A stretch of 12,740 nt of DNA, from the NCBI GenBank assembly GCA_965659945.1, contig CBFHYJ010000046.1, forward strand, positions 1 to 12,740. Direction: 5' to 3'. The notes under the pieces are model-generated. The model saw nothing but the letters and a program-made list of their open reading frames with translations, was not told where the DNA came from and searched no databases. Both the position numbers and the translations under genes were made by a program. Below are positions 1 through 7,849 of this stretch, in pieces; the stretch's first letter is position 1; each line of letters starts with the position of its first letter. The DNA comes from VMDJ01 sp965659945 (GTDB lineage: Bacteria > Pseudomonadota > Gammaproteobacteria > Chromatiales > Chromatiaceae).

Positions 1-685
1 CTTCGATAGCCGCAACATAACGAATCAATAACGCAAGATCAGCGATCTCGCCATCTTCCATCTGACCGCGGTATGCATTCACGTTTTGGCCAAGCAGATT
101 CACTTCGCGCACACCTTGTGCAGCAAGCTGCGCTACCTCGGTGATCACATCATCAAATGGACGACTGATCTCGGTACCACGGGTATAAGGCACAACACAG
201 AAAGTGCAGTACTTAGAACAACCTTCCATGATCGACACAAAGGCGGTTGGACCTTCTGAACGCGGTTCTGGCAATCGATCAAACTTTTCGATCTCAGGGA
301 AGCTGATATCCACCACCGGCTCATTGGCTTTGGCAGCATTCAGCATCTCCGGCAAACGGTGCAAAGTCTGTGGACCAAACACTAGATCAACATAAGGCGC
401 ACGCTGACGAATCGCATCGCCCTCTTGGCTAGCCACACAGCCACCAACACCGATGATCAAATTCGGATTCTTTTCTTTCCAGGGACGCCATTGGCCAAGC
501 AGTGAGAAAACCTTTTCTTGAGCCTTTTCACGAATCGAGCAGGTGTTTAGCAGCAAGACATCCGCGTCTCCCGCTTGATCGGTCTCTTCAAGACCATGTG
601 ACTCATGCAGCACATCACGCATTTTCTGCGAGTCGTACTCATTCATCTGACACCCGAAGGTCTTAATAAAAACTTTGCCTGCCAT
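1..685 (-). CDS. miaB: tRNA-2-methylthio-N6-isopentenyladenosine synthase MiaB, N-terminal part (cut by window edge)
   Basis: MiaB is a cytoplasmic radical-SAM enzyme that adds a methylthio group to i6A37 of tRNAs reading UNN codons. The first 228 codons are visible; the 3' end lies left of the window. Cys12, Cys49 and Cys83 have the spacing of the auxiliary 4Fe-4S cluster in the N-terminal UPF0004/MTTase domain. CSKYCTFC (Cys156, Cys160, Cys163) is the radical-SAM CxxxCxxC motif, followed by VVPYTRG. The ATG (683-685) begins MAGKVFIKTFGCQMNEYDS, which fits the family start. It is co-oriented with the retinal operon but separated by 232 bp with its own candidate promoter, so it is probably an independent housekeeping gene. 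I see no frameshift in the visible part. Confidence 0.97.
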   Translation of the reverse strand, partial: MAGKVFIKTFGCQMNEYDSQKMRDVLHESHGLEETDQAGDADVLLLNTCSIREKAQEKVFSLLGQWRPWKEKNPNLIIGVGGCVASQEGDAIRQRAPYVDLVFGPQTLHRLPEMLNAAKANEPVVDISFPEIEKFDRLPEPRSEGPTAFVSIMEGCSKYCTFCVVPYTRGTEISRPFDDVITEVAQLAAQGVREVNLLGQNVNAYRGQMEDGEIADLALLIRYVAAIE

Positions 686-783
686 GCCCGTCCCGGCTTG
701 ATTTGTAAGGGGTCGCGATTCTACGCTGAGCCCATTCTAAATGCACGAGCTTCCGCCAATTAAGCCCTTGTTTTAGGTGATAT

Positions 784-812
784 TTTATCGTGAGGAAAAA
801 AGAATATGGCAA
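784..812 (-). promoter_or_regulatory. Candidate sigma70 promoter for miaB
   Basis: On the minus strand TTGCCA (807-812) is separated by 17 bp from GATAAA (784-789), which match the -35 and -10 consensus at 5/6 and 4/6 positions. It lies about 100 bp upstream of the miaB start in an AT-rich stretch. A second weaker option, TAGAAT preceded by TTAATT, lies closer to the gene. I see no convincing intrinsic terminator after idi in 686-917, so read-through from the retinal operon could also reach miaB. Confidence 0.35.
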
Positions 813-917
813 TACGAGGGGCAAATCTAAGAATCTGACATTTCGCTATAAGTCTTAAGCCAAATATTTGAAACTTTTCGTACCTGTTGATTACCAAAAA
901 TTCACAAACGAATGCGA

Positions 918-1910
918 TTAACTACGAAGTTTGTTCGTTAAGTTTTCCAACTTATCAGCACCACATGCAAAGCATGTTAGCTTGAGCTCATTGATATACC
1001 TTGTCAGCGTAATTATCGTCTGATCAGTAGAGATCATTGCAGAACGTAGAATTGCACCAGCAACGCCGCAATAACGAGCACCCAAGGCAATCGACTTTGC
1101 CATATCAAGACCATGTCTGATGCCACCTGATGCCCAAACCTCAGCCCTTGGCAGTTCAGTTTTAATTTCTTGCAAACACTCTATTGTTGATTGTCCCCAG
1201 TTTTTGAAAGTATCAACGCCACACTGCGCTTCAGCTTGAACATTCATCTGGACTTCAATGGCATCAAAACGTGTGCCACCGTGACCTGCTACATCTATTG
1301 CATGCACACCCATTTGATTGAGTTTGATCGCTGTTTTTACATCAATACCAAATCCTACTTCTTTAACAATCACAGGCACTGGAGAGCATTCGATAAAATA
1401 TGCCAAGTTATCCGCAACATTTACCCAATCGGTGTCGCCGGCTAATTGCAATGCCTCTTGTAGGGAATTCAGATGAATAAAAATTGCATTAGCGTCAACT
1501 TGAGATATGAGTTCATCAATCAATCGGCGAGGGTCTTTAGGAATATTTGCTGCACCAAAATTAGCCAATATTGGTTGTGAACCTGCTAAACGCCGTAACT
1601 CTATCCCCAGACCTTGACGCTGCCCCTGTTCGCAAGAAATACGCTGAGACCCAACCCCCATAGCGAGTCCTAACTCTCCAATAGCTTCAGCAATTCGTTG
1701 ATTAATATCAGAGCTAACCCTAGTACCTCCGGTCATGGAGCTGACATAGATGGGAGCCGTCAACGGGACACCAAACATAGAAGATGAGATATCAACATCA
1801 CTAAAATTGACATCGGGTAGCGCTGAGTGGCGGAAACGAACTAAATCAAAATCACTAGGGACCCACGCCTGCTTAGAAGCGATATCAACATGTGCAAGCT
1901 TTCTATCCAT
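918..1910 (-). CDS. idi: Isopentenyl-diphosphate delta-isomerase, type 2 (FMN-dependent)
   Basis: This cytoplasmic flavoenzyme interconverts IPP and DMAPP, supplying the allylic primer for CrtE. The 330-aa product has the type-2 (fni) TIM-barrel pattern: an N-terminal DRKLAH segment, SSMTGGT at 57-63 (FMN region), GSQR at 88-91, NFGAANIP near 117-124, HLNSLQE at 146-152 (catalytic Gln151 and metal-binding Glu152 by family analogy), VKEVGFG at 182-188, AGHGGT at 208-213 and SGGIRHG at 261-267. I chose the ATG at 1908-1910 because AGAGGG sits just upstream of it. The frame could extend to a TTG at 1929-1931, but that has no ribosome-binding site. The chosen start overlaps the blh stop by 8 nt. 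It is the last gene of the retinal operon. Confidence 0.94.
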   Translation of the reverse strand: MDRKLAHVDIASKQAWVPSDFDLVRFRHSALPDVNFSDVDISSSMFGVPLTAPIYVSSMTGGTRVSSDINQRIAEAIGELGLAMGVGSQRISCEQGQRQGLGIELRRLAGSQPILANFGAANIPKDPRRLIDELISQVDANAIFIHLNSLQEALQLAGDTDWVNVADNLAYFIECSPVPVIVKEVGFGIDVKTAIKLNQMGVHAIDVAGHGGTRFDAIEVQMNVQAEAQCGVDTFKNWGQSTIECLQEIKTELPRAEVWASGGIRHGLDMAKSIALGARYCGVAGAILRSAMISTDQTIITLTRYINELKLTCFACGADKLENLTNKLRS

Positions 1911-2679
1911 AGGCCCTCTTATATCGAGCAATTTCTACTAGGAACATATGTGGATAGGTCAATGCTGCTAACCCAATAAACACAATCGTAAAAAAGCCAG
2001 ACACATCGGATAAGGATAAGTTGAGATGATTAGCTGCAATGACGGCCAATATATAGGTTGCGAAAATCACACTAGCACCGATCACCAGCGACACCTTCTG
2101 CTTATGAATTGGTAACAAATTCCATTCATGTTTGATATGCCTTGGGCTATGCAATAAACAAAAGAACAGCGCAAAGTAGACTAATGGATCAAGGAGCAGG
2201 CCCATTAAAACGATAGCGGATAACTCGATTAATTGCTTTTTAGAGTAGCTCTTAAAAGAAAAGAGCGACACTAAGAACGAAATAGCGAAAGCAAACATCA
2301 TGATCGCAATAAACGGCTTAGAAGATTGACCAAAAAGTAAATGATCGAATAACTCTTCTACCCTGAGAGAATGCAATACAACGGGCATCGTTAGGATTAG
2401 CGTTCCATAAGAAAGTCGACCAAGGACACTACGTACCTTAAGGTCTTGCGAAAAATGGTAAACAGAGACCAAAAGAAAACCTAATAACGACATCATGGGA
2501 AAGATTGGCCATATAAAAAATAGTAAAACAGCGACCAATAGATAACCCAAATAAAACATCACAACTCGACTTGAACTGCTTAACCACCCTAGTCTGTCCG
2601 CAATAATTGGATCGAATGCACCATGCGGCACACCAAGCAACATAATCGCCGCGAGCGATAGGTATAAGACTATTTCCAT
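1903..2679 (-). CDS. blh: Beta-carotene 15,15'-dioxygenase, Brp/Blh family
   Basis: Blh is an integral membrane, iron-dependent dioxygenase that cleaves one beta-carotene into two all-trans-retinal molecules, the chromophore of the proteorhodopsin encoded in the same operon. The 258-aa protein is strongly hydrophobic, with several membrane segments. The four conserved iron-ligand histidines of the family are in place: His19 in GVPHGAFDP, His75 in VYHFSQDL, and His177 and His181 in LLHSPRH. A further family-typical His103 lies in MPVVLHSL. The ATG at 2677-2679 has GGTGGT just upstream and overlaps the crtY end by 10 nt; the stop overlaps idi by 8 nt. Length is slightly short of the 270-300 aa I recall for the family, but no motif is missing. 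Confidence 0.95.
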   Translation of the reverse strand: MEIVLYLSLAAIMLLGVPHGAFDPIIADRLGWLSSSSRVVMFYLGYLLVAVLLFFIWPIFPMMSLLGFLLVSVYHFSQDLKVRSVLGRLSYGTLILTMPVVLHSLRVEELFDHLLFGQSSKPFIAIMMFAFAISFLVSLFSFKSYSKKQLIELSAIVLMGLLLDPLVYFALFFCLLHSPRHIKHEWNLLPIHKQKVSLVIGASVIFATYILAVIAANHLNLSLSDVSGFFTIVFIGLAALTYPHMFLVEIARYKRAYG

Positions 2680-3731
2680 GATGAACCACCAAATAGCGCT
2701 CGTAGGAAAGCTCCCTTAGGCGAAGATAGAATCACTCTAAACGCATCCATAAGGGTATTCTCCGTCATGAAAGCTGCAAATTGATCTCCTTTTAGACGAG
2801 ATGCCAACTGCATAAATACAGCTGGGACTAAATCAGGCTTCTCTTTAATTAACCACAATAACTTTTTATCCATCCAGTCTTCACGTAAGGACCGGGGAAC
2901 CGCCATTGGCTTACCTTTTAAAAGTAAGCGAGAAGCGGCTCTCTTTGCCCAAATCATGTTTTGTCGAAACGAATACCCGGTTGAGACTCGTCCAGCATCG
3001 CCCCTTATGCCAATTGGGATACCGAAATTTTCAGCAGGACGAGTAAAGCCCATAGGAATAACAGCTTCTTCAGTATCAACAACCCAATGCGGCACATTCA
3101 GCTTATGTTGAATCCAGTCCTGGGTTTGCTCTCTTAAGTGATCTAGACGAGGAGCACCACTTGTGAAGTCCGTGTATTCAATCAAAAGATCACGAGACCC
3201 CAATGGCAGCATGTATCTGAAGTTGACGCCTGTTTCAAACGCCTCAATATCCGACATCAACTGAACATCAAAAAAACCATGTGGCTTTTCCGTCTGAAGT
3301 AATACACCCGAGAAACACTGCTTGATCCAAAAGTTATCCTGAGAAACAGGACGACTATCGAACACAAATTCAGCATCAGGCGGAGCATTTATAGGTTCAT
3401 CATCTAGAAGAATTTGCCCATGTGCATAAATATCTGTTTCACAATCACGTCTAAACGATTGGCCGCTAATGTGACCATAGTGATACCGCTTACCTTTATG
3501 GCGTTTCTCGTTAGTCCCTGAGGACATCGTCCAGGATGACCACGTATGCGAGGGGTTTAGAAGATTTCTCTCGTTTTCCTGAAACCAAAATGCATAACGC
3601 TTTTTGTCTATGACATATCGATTAGGGTCACTGACAACAACATCACCTGGAAGTTTTGGAAAAGAGGCGAGGTGCTTGGCAAGCGACAAACCAGCAGGTC
3701 CGGCACCAACAATATGGACCCAAGCACTCAT
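2670..3731 (-). CDS. crtY: Lycopene beta-cyclase CrtY
   Basis: This membrane-associated FAD/NAD(P)-binding cyclase converts lycopene to beta-carotene by closing both beta-ionone rings. The 353-aa product opens with a Rossmann dinucleotide motif, HIVGAGPAGLSLAKHLA. It then shows the CrtY-like segments DAEFVFDSRP, PHGFFDVQLM, NFRYMLPLGSRDLLIEYTDF and GDAGRVSTGYSFRQNM. I chose the ATG at 3729-3731, which overlaps the crtB TGA in an ATGA arrangement. The frame runs on to a TTG at 3756-3758, but that would add nine residues in front of a normal Rossmann start. The C-terminus ends GGSSWK and overlaps the blh start by 10 nt. It lies between crtB and blh, as expected for the step before retinal cleavage. 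Confidence 0.93.
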   Translation of the reverse strand: MSAWVHIVGAGPAGLSLAKHLASFPKLPGDVVVSDPNRYVIDKKRYAFWFQENERNLLNPSHTWSSWTMSSGTNEKRHKGKRYHYGHISGQSFRRDCETDIYAHGQILLDDEPINAPPDAEFVFDSRPVSQDNFWIKQCFSGVLLQTEKPHGFFDVQLMSDIEAFETGVNFRYMLPLGSRDLLIEYTDFTSGAPRLDHLREQTQDWIQHKLNVPHWVVDTEEAVIPMGFTRPAENFGIPIGIRGDAGRVSTGYSFRQNMIWAKRAASRLLLKGKPMAVPRSLREDWMDKKLLWLIKEKPDLVPAVFMQLASRLKGDQFAAFMTENTLMDAFRVILSSPKGAFLRALFGGSSWK

Positions 3732-4621
3732 AATTCCCGCCAATAATGGCTTATACAACGCATCAATAAACTGGGTTGTTTCTTAGGTTGATATTGGTAA
3801 AAGGCTTTCGACACACCAAATTTAATTAACGAAGCAGAAGCTACAAAAATTTTCTCAACACGAGATGTTGTCACTCGGCCACCCCAAAGATCGAGATGAC
3901 TTGTATGTTTTAGTTTGTTACCTATTTCACGGTATGCCTGACCCGCAACAAGGATAGCCAATCTTGGCCTTAAAGGAAGAAAAACAAGCCCCTCATATGC
4001 ATAACGATAGTGATGATCTGCTATTTCGAGTAATTCAGAAACAGCCTCTTGTAACACTAATTTTAAATTGTCATCTGGATTGGTAACTTGCTCACATGAC
4101 ACATTACCTATTAATTCTTTGGGTAAATAAACACGTTGATTATTTGCGTCCTCAACCACGTCACGACAGATATTCGTTAATTGCATAGCAATACCCAGTG
4201 CAACTGCATAAGGGAATGCTCTTTTATCCTCAACATTGAGCACGTCACACATCATCAGCCCAACAGATCCCGCCACCTTGTAGCAATAATCAATGAGTTC
4301 TGTGATCGTCTGAATGGAAACCGGAAAAGTATCTTGAATCACACCTTCCAAGAGATGTTCAAAAGGGGATAACCCCTTCTTTGATAAAACTAGCCTTGGA
4401 TTATCGTTTAGATAAGGAATCCTAGCTGAAGTAGTAATGGCCTTATGAACAGCTTGTAATTGACTGCGCGCTAACGAAGCATCATCTGCTTCGTCTGCAA
4501 TATCATCTATCTGGCGGCATAGCGCGTAGAGTTTTGCAGCATCGAGGAGCTGGTCTCTTGAGAGAAATCTTCCCGCAAAATTAAAGGTGACACCATGCTT
4601 TGCAAGTACTTGTGTTGACAT
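3728..4621 (-). CDS. crtB: 15-cis-phytoene synthase CrtB
   Basis: CrtB condenses two GGPP molecules head to head to phytoene, the first committed carotenoid step; it is typically peripheral on the inner membrane. The 297-aa protein has both aspartate-rich squalene/phytoene synthase motifs: QIDDIADEADD at 38-48 and RDVVEDANNQRVYLP at 153-167. Other family segments include YCYKVAGSVGLMM and GIAMQLTNICRD. The ATG at 4619-4621 shares one base with the crtI TGA (TGATG) and has AAGAGGG seven nucleotides upstream. A GTG directly before it (4622-4624) is an alternative that adds one residue. The 3' end overlaps crtY by 4 nt, suggesting translational coupling. Confidence 0.96.
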   Translation of the reverse strand: MSTQVLAKHGVTFNFAGRFLSRDQLLDAAKLYALCRQIDDIADEADDASLARSQLQAVHKAITTSARIPYLNDNPRLVLSKKGLSPFEHLLEGVIQDTFPVSIQTITELIDYCYKVAGSVGLMMCDVLNVEDKRAFPYAVALGIAMQLTNICRDVVEDANNQRVYLPKELIGNVSCEQVTNPDDNLKLVLQEAVSELLEIADHHYRYAYEGLVFLPLRPRLAILVAGQAYREIGNKLKHTSHLDLWGGRVTTSRVEKIFVASASLIKFGVSKAFYQYQPKKQPSLLMRCISHYWREL

Positions 4622-6111
4622 CACCCAGCCCTCTTAAATTGAGCTGCATCACCGATTAACTTCTCCACCACTTTTGCAGATGAAACGACTCCTGGTAATC
4701 CAGCGCCCGGATGTGTACCAGCACCTGTCAAATATAAATTATCAAAACCTTCAGCCTTATTATGAAATCTAAACCATGCTGATTGAGTAAATAAGGGAGC
4801 AATAGAAAATCCTGCACCATGATAACTACGATAGTCATTTTCAAAATCATCAGGTGTCATTGAAAATGGCGAATCTATGACACCACTGAGTCCAGGCAGT
4901 AATCTGTGCTCAAGTACTGACAAGACCCTTTCTCTTAACTTTGGTTCTTCAACAGCCCAATCGATACCACTTTGATTATTTGGAACCGGGCAAAGAACAT
5001 AGAAACTATCCATACCCTCGGGGGCAAAACTGTCATCTGTTGCAGTTGGCCTATGGAGGTACAAAGAGACATCATCATTAAGTTTCTTTCTATGGAATAT
5101 GTCATCCAAAAGCTCTTTGTAACTATCACCCATGACAATCGTGTGATGTGCGACATCGTCATACTTTCGTGTTGTACCAAAATAAAGTACATATAGACCC
5201 ATTGATAACTTAGCTTGGTCTCGTTTTATTTTGGTTGATAGCTTCACCGAGTGACTCGGTAACAATTCTTTGAATAGATATAGCGGATCCCCATTAAAAA
5301 TAAAATTATCAGCTAAGTGATGCTGTCCACTTGTATCACGCACAGAGATAATTTTTTTATGTGAAGTGCTTATATGATCGACTTCTTTTCCGTATTCAAA
5401 TTGCACTCCCTGCTCTTCGGCCAACTGCACTAACCCATTGACCAAGGCACCCGTACCACCCTTTGCAAAGAAAATTCCGTATTTTCTTTCTAAAAAATGA
5501 ATCAAGCCGTAAATACTAGTGGTATCAAATGGAGAGCCACCTACTAATAAGGGTTGAATCGAAAAAGCTTGTTGAAGTTTTGGATTTGATAAATGGTTAG
5601 TTACTAGCTGCCAAACCGATTGATCCCCACGAAGCTTTGCCAGAGAGGGAAGCTGCTTAACCATTTCTATAGCATTATGGAAAGGATGCGCAGCTAGCTG
5701 CTCAAAACCAACTTTGTAAATAGCTTTAGATTTCTCGAGTAAGGAAAGGTAACCATCACAATCATTTGGCTCTATTTCCCTGATCTCATCAAGAGTGTCT
5801 TCGATAGAACCGCCATAATCGAAATTCGTTCCATCTGAGAAGTTAAAACGATACCAAGGTGTTAATGGTTCGAAATCTAAATAGTCCTCTCTTTTTTTTC
5901 CGAAGAGTTCAAATAGCTCATCAAATAAAAAGGGGGCTGTGATTACCGTTGGTCCAGCATCATGCTTAAATCCATTTTTAGTAAAAACTTGAGCTCGACC
6001 TCCAGGACAATCAAGCTTCTCAATGACTTTAACCTCATGGCCACGAGATGCGAGGCGCAATGCCGAGGCAATTCCACCAAAACCAGCACCAATGACGAGA
6101 GCCTTTGTCAT
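4621..6111 (-). CDS. crtI: Phytoene desaturase (lycopene-forming) CrtI
   Basis: CrtI is an FAD-dependent, membrane-associated oxidoreductase that carries out the desaturations from phytoene to all-trans-lycopene. The 496-aa length is normal for the bacterial four-step enzymes. An N-terminal dinucleotide motif GAGFGG at 8-13 is followed by Glu31 in VIEKLDCPGGRA. The family C-terminal FAD signature GAGTHPGAGLPGVVSSAK lies at about 463-480. The ATG (6109-6111) shares one base with the crtE stop (TAATG). The step number is inferred from the downstream crtY/blh context, not from residues I can point to. Confidence 0.96.
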   Translation of the reverse strand: MTKALVIGAGFGGIASALRLASRGHEVKVIEKLDCPGGRAQVFTKNGFKHDAGPTVITAPFLFDELFELFGKKREDYLDFEPLTPWYRFNFSDGTNFDYGGSIEDTLDEIREIEPNDCDGYLSLLEKSKAIYKVGFEQLAAHPFHNAIEMVKQLPSLAKLRGDQSVWQLVTNHLSNPKLQQAFSIQPLLVGGSPFDTTSIYGLIHFLERKYGIFFAKGGTGALVNGLVQLAEEQGVQFEYGKEVDHISTSHKKIISVRDTSGQHHLADNFIFNGDPLYLFKELLPSHSVKLSTKIKRDQAKLSMGLYVLYFGTTRKYDDVAHHTIVMGDSYKELLDDIFHRKKLNDDVSLYLHRPTATDDSFAPEGMDSFYVLCPVPNNQSGIDWAVEEPKLRERVLSVLEHRLLPGLSGVIDSPFSMTPDDFENDYRSYHGAGFSIAPLFTQSAWFRFHNKAEGFDNLYLTGAGTHPGAGLPGVVSSAKVVEKLIGDAAQFKRAG

Positions 6112-6992
6112 TAGACGCCCACCATTTGTTTTTTATTATTCAAGGCATTCAAAAAAAACTTAACTGCTCCCTGTGTGTAGGATGGCAAACATGCCAACCC
6201 TCTTTCTATTACTCTGCAATACCATTGATAACGCTGATTCAGAATACTAATAGCTTCCTCGTCTGTACTAACAAATTCTCGTATTACCCAGTAACCATTT
6301 AATTGAGCACCCTTATCAATTTCTCTATCTTCGTAATCGTCAATAAGTTGGTATGCAATACCAAAGGCAGAAGCAACACCCTTCATGCAAGAGAAATGTT
6401 GTTGTTTTTCATTTTTTACCATCATGACTAGCTCAATTGGCAGCCCCAAAAGCGGTCCACTTTTATGGCTAGTAGCTCGTTCATATGTCTCTAAGTTAGT
6501 TTCAAGTGAATCACTAAGTTGACAATCTAAGGACTGACCAGCAGCCGAACGACTTATGGCTAAATGTAAACAGCAAATCATTTTGGATAAATTGGGCATA
6601 TCTTCTGATTCGATATTGCCTAACTCAGCAAACGCGCTAGCGATCAACTCATCGCCTAAACAAATTGCCGATGACGATCCATAAAGAGACCATACCGATT
6701 CACCATTACGTCTCTTTACATCCATATCCATAACATCATCGTGAAGTAGAGATGCTTGGTGTAATAATTCGCAAGCAGTTGCTATAGATAATTTTGTGTT
6801 TTCTCTCAGCCCCGCCTCACTTGCACACTGCAAAGCTATTCTTGCTCTTGTGCGACTTCCACCTGATGCCAAATGGTATGTCAGCGCTTCGCTAAGAGAT
6901 AACTCTGTCGCCAAAGGGCCAGCGCCATAACTGCCAAGACTAATCTCTACAAGTCCGAGATCGTCATCAATCTGCAGTTTTTCTTGTTTCAT
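6111..6992 (-). CDS. crtE: Geranylgeranyl diphosphate synthase CrtE (polyprenyl synthetase family)
   Basis: This enzyme extends DMAPP/FPP with IPP to GGPP, the substrate of CrtB. The 293-aa protein has both magnesium-binding motifs of trans-prenyltransferases: HDDVMDMDVKRR with the DDxxD at 85-89, and QLIDDYED with the DDxxD at 218-222. HKSGPL near 176-181 corresponds to the family's KxG segment. The ATG (6990-6992) has AAGAGGT eight nucleotides upstream, a good ribosome-binding site. It is the first carotenoid gene, 51 bp downstream of proteorhodopsin across a palindrome. Product chain length (C20) is inferred from the crtB partner. An IspA-like role is unlikely in this context. Confidence 0.93.
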   Translation of the reverse strand: MKQEKLQIDDDLGLVEISLGSYGAGPLATELSLSEALTYHLASGGSRTRARIALQCASEAGLRENTKLSIATACELLHQASLLHDDVMDMDVKRRNGESVWSLYGSSSAICLGDELIASAFAELGNIESEDMPNLSKMICCLHLAISRSAAGQSLDCQLSDSLETNLETYERATSHKSGPLLGLPIELVMMVKNEKQQHFSCMKGVASAFGIAYQLIDDYEDREIDKGAQLNGYWVIREFVSTDEEAISILNQRYQWYCRVIERGLACLPSYTQGAVKFFLNALNNKKQMVGV

Positions 6993-7016
6993 TACAGACC
7001 TCTTAAATTAGGAAAT

Positions 7017-7034
7017 GAGCTCATCCATGAGCTC
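7017..7034. repeat. Perfect 8-bp palindrome between proteorhodopsin and crtE
   Basis: GAGCTCAT (7017-7024) and ATGAGCTC (7027-7034) are perfect inverted arms around a CC spacer, in the 51-bp gap between the proteorhodopsin stop and the crtE start. In the operon transcript this forms a hairpin just after the proteorhodopsin coding end. It is followed by ATTTCC, not by a U tract, so it is not a standard intrinsic terminator. It could protect the 3' end of a proteorhodopsin-only mRNA from exonucleases or attenuate transcription. A dyad protein-binding site is the alternative. Confidence 0.6.
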
Positions 7035-7043
7035 GAGGTTTAA

Positions 7044-7841
7044 TTAAGCAGGCTGCTCATCCTTGCTGCTTGCTGTTGCTGCGTACCAAATCAACAGACC
7101 AAATGCGATCTTGTTAACAACGTCAGCTAGGTTGTAGACAATATTGAGGGCTTCGCTTGCCGCTTGTGTGGTTGCACCACCATCATCAACGTATACGAAG
7201 TAACCCAACACGTAACCCAATGGGTAGATAGCCCAACCAATCGTTACAATCCAACGCATTGTTGAGTAAGCACTTTGTACAGCCGGTGATGCTTTATCAG
7301 CCGCCATCTTGCCTGCCTCACCTGCAAAGATTTCGTAGAGGATGTAGAACCAACCCAACATACCAATTACGAATCCGAGTGTTACGTCCATATAGCCTGC
7401 TTCGCCCATGAAGCCTGGGACCAACATGACCAAGGTACCAACGAGCAAACGCCAGAAAATACCACCTGAAGGTGTGCCGATAGCACGTAGGATCAGGAAG
7501 AACTCAATCATCAATAATGGAACAGTTAGTAACCAATCAATGTATCGGTACACTGTTGGGGTTTCGCCGGTTGCGATCCAAACGTCTCGCATATAGAAAT
7601 AGTGGACAGCAGCAATAAACGTAACTAACGCAGATACAACAAGTGAGGTTTTCCACTTACCACTTACAGACTGGGTTTCCCATAAAAAGAAAACCGTTGA
7701 TGCCATCAAGGCCATCGAGATCAGCCAAAACGAAATACCAACGAAGTCATCCGACTGCAAATTCGCAGCTGCCGACGCCGTTGATGACAATGTCGCTAGC
7801 ATGCCAACCGGCAGTAGCTTCTTTAGCCATTTCAGGGTCAT
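7044..7841 (-). CDS. Proteorhodopsin, green-absorbing type, light-driven proton pump
   Basis: This inner-membrane seven-helix retinal protein pumps protons outward in light. The 265-aa precursor starts with a signal-like segment (KWLKKLLPVGMLATLSSTASA). Key residues align with green proteorhodopsin: Asp102 in RYIDWLLTVPLL is the Schiff-base counterion (D97 equivalent), Glu113 the cytoplasmic proton donor (E108), His80 the H75 partner and Lys244 in ADVVNKIAFG the retinal lysine (K231). The tuning position (L105 equivalent) is Leu110, predicting green absorption. The loop before the last helix (VYVDDGGATTQAASEAL) is about eight residues longer than in the reference protein. The ATG at 7839-7841 has GGAGG seven nucleotides upstream. 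An in-frame ATG at 7869-7871 lacks a ribosome-binding site. It heads the retinal operon. Confidence 0.98.
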   Translation of the reverse strand: MTLKWLKKLLPVGMLATLSSTASAAANLQSDDFVGISFWLISMALMASTVFFLWETQSVSGKWKTSLVVSALVTFIAAVHYFYMRDVWIATGETPTVYRYIDWLLTVPLLMIEFFLILRAIGTPSGGIFWRLLVGTLVMLVPGFMGEAGYMDVTLGFVIGMLGWFYILYEIFAGEAGKMAADKASPAVQSAYSTMRWIVTIGWAIYPLGYVLGYFVYVDDGGATTQAASEALNIVYNLADVVNKIAFGLLIWYAATASSKDEQPA

Positions 7842-7849
7842 AATTAATC

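Noticed and set aside
1911..1931. Longer idi starting at a TTG (1929-1931)
   Set aside because: No ribosome-binding site precedes it, whereas the internal ATG at 1908-1910 has AGAGGG just upstream and gives a family-like N-terminus.
3732..3758. Longer crtY starting at a TTG (3756-3758)
   Set aside because: The ATG at 3729-3731 overlaps the crtB stop as ATGA and places the Rossmann motif at the normal distance from the N-terminus.
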